In this document: positions 5,741 through 8,283 of the stretch, piece by piece
Layout: each line of letters starts with the position of its first letter
Numbering within the stretch: position 1 is the stretch's first letter
NCBI GenBank assembly: GCA_035629935.1
Contig: DASQLQ010000008.1
Coordinates: forward strand, 1-8,283
Direction of reading: 5' to 3'
DNA: 8,283 nt
Source: DASQLQ01 sp035629935
Lineage (GTDB): Bacteria; Actinomycetota; CADDZG01; WHSQ01
The notes under the pieces: model-generated
Databases searched by the model: none
Told to the model about the DNA's origin: nothing
Seen by the model: the letters and a program-made list of their open reading frames with translations, nothing else
Made by a program: the position numbers and the translations under genes

Positions 5741-7249
5741 TCAGCTCCTTTGGAGCAACTCGAGTTTGATACCGACGAAAAGTTCCCGGTCGACGATTCT
5801 AAAGTTCGAATAGAGCAACTGACGTAGTTCTATGTGTTCGTCGGACATTCGCTCGGTACTGTCCTCGAGTGGCGCGTGGCTCGTGATGAACCAGATCCGT
5901 TCGTGCTCGATCCCATCGGTCCGGAGCAGTGTGAACAGCCTGTCGATGTCCGACCCATCGAAAGTGTCGCCGGAGTAGGGATAGGTGAACTCAGGGTCAG
6001 GACGGGGATCACGCCGAGCGTAATAAGAGAAGGTGTTCGCACCGCCGAACGTATAGAGGATCAGTCCGTCGTCTCGGGCGGTGTGTGATTGCACGTGAGC
6101 GGCTACGCCCCTCCAGTCCTCCTTCGCGTCTTCGTAGTAGTTACGAAGGCTCAACACAGCGATGGCGCATATGACGGCCAACGCGAAGCCCGAGAGCACA
6201 CGGTGTGGCAAACGGAGCAGACCGACGGCGGTTAGGAGTGCTATCGCGGGCACGACCACGATCAGATACCGGTCCAGAAACATCGGAAAGATGAAAGAGG
6301 CCACGAAGCTTCCAACCACAGGGATGGCGAACCAAAGAACCAACAAGGCATGGGGCCATAGAGCGGGGGAGCGACCCTTGGTCATGAAGTCGCGGCTCAG
6401 CAAGAAGAGGGGTATGGCTGCCACCGCGTTGGTTACCAGCAGCACAGCTCCCGATGGGCTCAGGAAGATCAACCGGCTGAAGGCCTGTGTCTGGCCTGCC
6501 AACGTCAAGGGAACGATGACTAAGTCAGCTCGGCCCGCCGTGGGGATCCATCGAAGCCCGGTGCGAGCGAAGATGAACCAAAGGACGGGAAGGGCGAGTA
6601 TCGGCGTGAGTACGAGCAGAGTCGCTAGAACTGTTCGAACCCAATCCTTCTTAAGAGTCTGGGGTCGGGTCCAGGCAAGGGCCACTAGCTGGGCTACCAC
6701 GACCCCCAACGCAAAGATGTGCGTTGCCAAGGCCAGGATCGTGACAACTCCATACCCCATCCATTTGCGTCGCGTGGGGTACTTCACTGCTCGGACCAAC
6801 AAGAGCGATGACAGGGTGATCAGGAAAAGAGCCAGGCTGTAGCCCCGTGCCTCCTGCGCAAATTCCACGACGAACGAGTTGATCGATATGAGTCCGGCCG
6901 CCAATAACCCTGTCTGAGCACCGAATAGTTCGCGGCCGAGAAGGTAGATGGCCGGAACGGTGGCGACGGCGGGCAGAACCGATAAGGCCCGAATGAAGGC
7001 TTCTCCTTGACCGAACGCGCCCCATACGCGCACCAGTATGAGAAAGAGAGGATTGGACCCCGCAGAGACGAGACCATTGGCGATCTCCGACCAACCCTGT
7101 TGTGTCGCGGCCAGTGTGTAGCCTTCGTCCCACCAGAGGCTCTTGCACCCAAGACAGTAGGTGTCGAGGATGAGGGCGGCCACCATCACTCCCAGCAGGA
7201 TGGAGAGTTCCTTTCCCGGGATGCCTTCCAGCAGGGTGCGTTGTTTCAT
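5741..7249 (-). CDS. GT-C-type polytopic membrane glycosyltransferase (GT39/ArnT-like), paralogue 1
   Basis: 502 residues from ATG 7249. The open frame extends upstream to 7324, but there it would overlap the ligase by about 80 bases with non-hydrophobic sequence, whereas ATG 7249 gives a classic ATGA overlap. A first helix (about 15-30) leads to YCLGCKSLWWDEGYT (31-45), with presumed catalytic Asp41-Glu42. GEAFIRALSVLP (82-93), EFAQEARGYSL (129-139) and IPVVGSFVASFIFPMFLDRY (309-328) match the downstream gene almost residue for residue, which marks a tandem duplication. Many membrane helices run to about 368. A soluble C-terminal domain follows (about 369-502; EDWRGVAAHVQ, FSYYARRDPRPDPE), and it has diverged more from the paralogue. 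It probably uses a polyprenyl-phosphate sugar donor. The acceptor is unknown. No clear Shine-Dalgarno precedes it, so translation probably depends on coupling to the ligase gene. Confidence 0.82.
   Translation of the reverse strand: MKQRTLLEGIPGKELSILLGVMVAALILDTYCLGCKSLWWDEGYTLAATQQGWSEIANGLVSAGSNPLFLILVRVWGAFGQGEAFIRALSVLPAVATVPAIYLLGRELFGAQTGLLAAGLISINSFVVEFAQEARGYSLALFLITLSSLLLVRAVKYPTRRKWMGYGVVTILALATHIFALGVVVAQLVALAWTRPQTLKKDWVRTVLATLLVLTPILALPVLWFIFARTGLRWIPTAGRADLVIVPLTLAGQTQAFSRLIFLSPSGAVLLVTNAVAAIPLFLLSRDFMTKGRSPALWPHALLVLWFAIPVVGSFVASFIFPMFLDRYLIVVVPAIALLTAVGLLRLPHRVLSGFALAVICAIAVLSLRNYYEDAKEDWRGVAAHVQSHTARDDGLILYTFGGANTFSYYARRDPRPDPEFTYPYSGDTFDGSDIDRLFTLLRTDGIEHERIWFITSHAPLEDSTERMSDEHIELRQLLYSNFRIVDRELFVGIKLELLQRS
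5745..5750 (-). promoter_or_regulatory. Shine-Dalgarno of glycosyltransferase 2, with unusually long spacing
   Basis: AAGGAG on the minus strand overlaps the penultimate codons of glycosyltransferase 1, just before its TGA. It stands 14 bases before ATG 5730. The reading frame between the two holds no alternative start codon. This suggests coupling or re-initiation after the upstream gene stops. Confidence 0.5.
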
Positions 7250-8283
7250 CGGGCCCCCGGTCGCTTGAGCTTTCCGGTCGGTGTGTGAGGCAGTGACTCC
7301 ACAACGCTGATCACCCGAGGGCACTTGAAGCCGGCGAGACGTTCTCTAGCCCACCTACGAAGCAGATCCGGCTCCAACGGCATGCTCGACACGGGGACGA
7401 CGGAGGCGTGCACCTCTTCGCCCCATTCCTCGTGAGCGACGCCGAACACGAGAGCCTCGGCCACTGCGGGATGACCGCACAGAACCTGTTCGACCTCTTG
7501 CGGATAGACATTGATCCCCCCGGTGATGATCATGTCGTGCTTCCGGCCGGTAAGAAACAAGTAGCCGTCATCATCCAGATAGCCGTGATCGCCCACGGTG
7601 AATGCACCCCCCCGCCACGCGGCACCAGTTTTGTCGGCGTCTCCCCAGTATTCGAAGCGTTCCCCTCCGGGCGCCACCACCCACACTTCGCCGATCTCTC
7701 CTCTAGGCACGCGTGAACCCTCCTCGTCCCGGATCGAGATCTGCGTTCCTCGCGGGGCGCGGCCCACGCTGCCGGGTCGATCCAGCCATTCGGCGCTAGA
7801 GATACGCGTCGCCTGACCTTCCGTCGATCCGTAGAACTCCCACACCGAGTTCCAAGGGAACAGGTCGATCACCTCGCGTTTCGTTTCCTCCCGTATAGGT
7901 GCTCCGGCGTGGGCAAGTAAACGCATGGACGAGACGTCGTAGCGCATCAATGTCGTTCGACCGAGCGCCATGATCCTCTCCAGATGCGTGGGCACCATGA
8001 ACGTGGAGGTGATCCCGAAGAGGGCGATGGCCGCCAACGTCTCCTCGGCATCGAATCGTTTCTGCACGAACACCGTGCCTCCGGCTTCGAGGGTTCGTAG
8101 AGAGAATCGATGAGGAGCGGAATGCGCCAGTGGGGAACACACGAGGTGAAGATCCTCTGACACGAGGCCCCACAACTCCCTGAACTTCGTCGAAGCGGCC
8201 TCTGCTTGTTCGGGGCTGTATGGCTTGACCCACACACCTTTGGGTGAACCCGTGGTTCCCGAGGTGTAGTGCATCGGCCGACC
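7246..8283 (-). CDS. AMP-forming acyl-CoA synthetase / fatty-acid-CoA ligase (5' part outside window)
   Basis: ANL-superfamily adenylating enzyme: it activates a carboxylic acid with ATP to an acyl-AMP and usually passes it to CoA. The frame is open to the window edge. The first visible residues, GRPMHYTSGTTGSPKG, are the phosphate-binding motif, so roughly the first third of a ~500-residue enzyme is missing and the ATG at 8274 is not the start. In the 345 visible residues are the adenine/substrate motif EFYGSTEG (149-156), VGDHGYLDDDGY (230-241) with ribose-binding Asp232, hinge GRKHD (246-250), GGINVYPQEVE (255-265) and PTGK with catalytic Lys338. It ends seven residues after that lysine, a slightly short tail. 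The substrate (fatty, branched or aromatic acid) cannot be told. It leads into two membrane glycosyltransferase genes through an ATGA overlap. Confidence 0.9.
   Translation of the reverse strand, partial: GRPMHYTSGTTGSPKGVWVKPYSPEQAEAASTKFRELWGLVSEDLHLVCSPLAHSAPHRFSLRTLEAGGTVFVQKRFDAEETLAAIALFGITSTFMVPTHLERIMALGRTTLMRYDVSSMRLLAHAGAPIREETKREVIDLFPWNSVWEFYGSTEGQATRISSAEWLDRPGSVGRAPRGTQISIRDEEGSRVPRGEIGEVWVVAPGGERFEYWGDADKTGAAWRGGAFTVGDHGYLDDDGYLFLTGRKHDMIITGGINVYPQEVEQVLCGHPAVAEALVFGVAHEEWGEEVHASVVPVSSMPLEPDLLRRWARERLAGFKCPRVISVVESLPHTPTGKLKRPGAR

Noticed and set aside
6162..6842. 226-residue plus-strand frame inside glycosyltransferase 1
   Set aside because: The translation is Arg/Thr/Ser/Ala-rich with no domain. 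The minus strand encodes conserved membrane helices and motifs shared with the paralogue.
7250..7324. N-terminal extension of glycosyltransferase 1 to an upstream start
   Set aside because: The extra 25 residues are polar, overlap conserved ligase C-terminal codons, and are replaced by a textbook ATGA junction at 7249.
8272..8274. ATG 8274 as the start of the acyl-CoA synthetase
   Set aside because: It falls immediately before the phosphate-binding motif, which sits well inside these enzymes. The frame is open to the window edge, so the gene simply continues outside.

Overview
The window looks like a chromosomal segment from a high-GC bacterium, most likely an actinobacterium or a relative. 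Three things suggest this: GC-rich codon use with GTG starts, an ECF sigma factor coupled to a DUF5667-like membrane protein, and a Gram-positive-type citrate synthase. The lineage is an inference from gene content. No rRNA or other marker is present.

Left block (1-2205, minus strand): transcription runs leftward from citrate synthase (gltA, 2205->1075) across a 95-base gap to an ECF sigma factor (979->431). A single-pass membrane protein with a DUF5667-like segment follows (441->1, cut by the window edge). The last two genes overlap by 11 bases and look like a regulator pair.

Centre block (2277-4315, plus strand): isocitrate dehydrogenase (icd) and malate dehydrogenase (mdh) overlap by 4 bases (ATGA) and form an operon divergent from gltA. 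The three enzymes are malate -> oxaloacetate (Mdh), oxaloacetate + acetyl-CoA -> citrate (GltA) and isocitrate -> 2-oxoglutarate (Icd). Aconitase is absent from the window. The 71-base divergent gltA/icd region contains a perfect 7-bp inverted repeat with an 11-base spacer, a candidate shared operator.

Right block (4312-8283, minus strand): an AMP-forming acyl-CoA synthetase (5' end outside the window) leads a compact operon with two tandem paralogous GT-C-type membrane glycosyltransferases. The junctions are a 4-base ATGA overlap and then a 10-base gap. The operon converges on mdh so tightly that the two TAG stops share the palindrome CTAG. Both transferases carry a Cys-Leu-Gly-Cys motif a few residues before their presumed catalytic Asp-Glu.

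Coding density is very high. The only intergenic gaps above 20 bases are 980-1074 and 2206-2276. I see no RNA genes, mobile elements, CRISPR arrays or broken genes. Most of the window is core metabolism. The right-hand operon and the operator-like repeat are the parts that merit follow-up.
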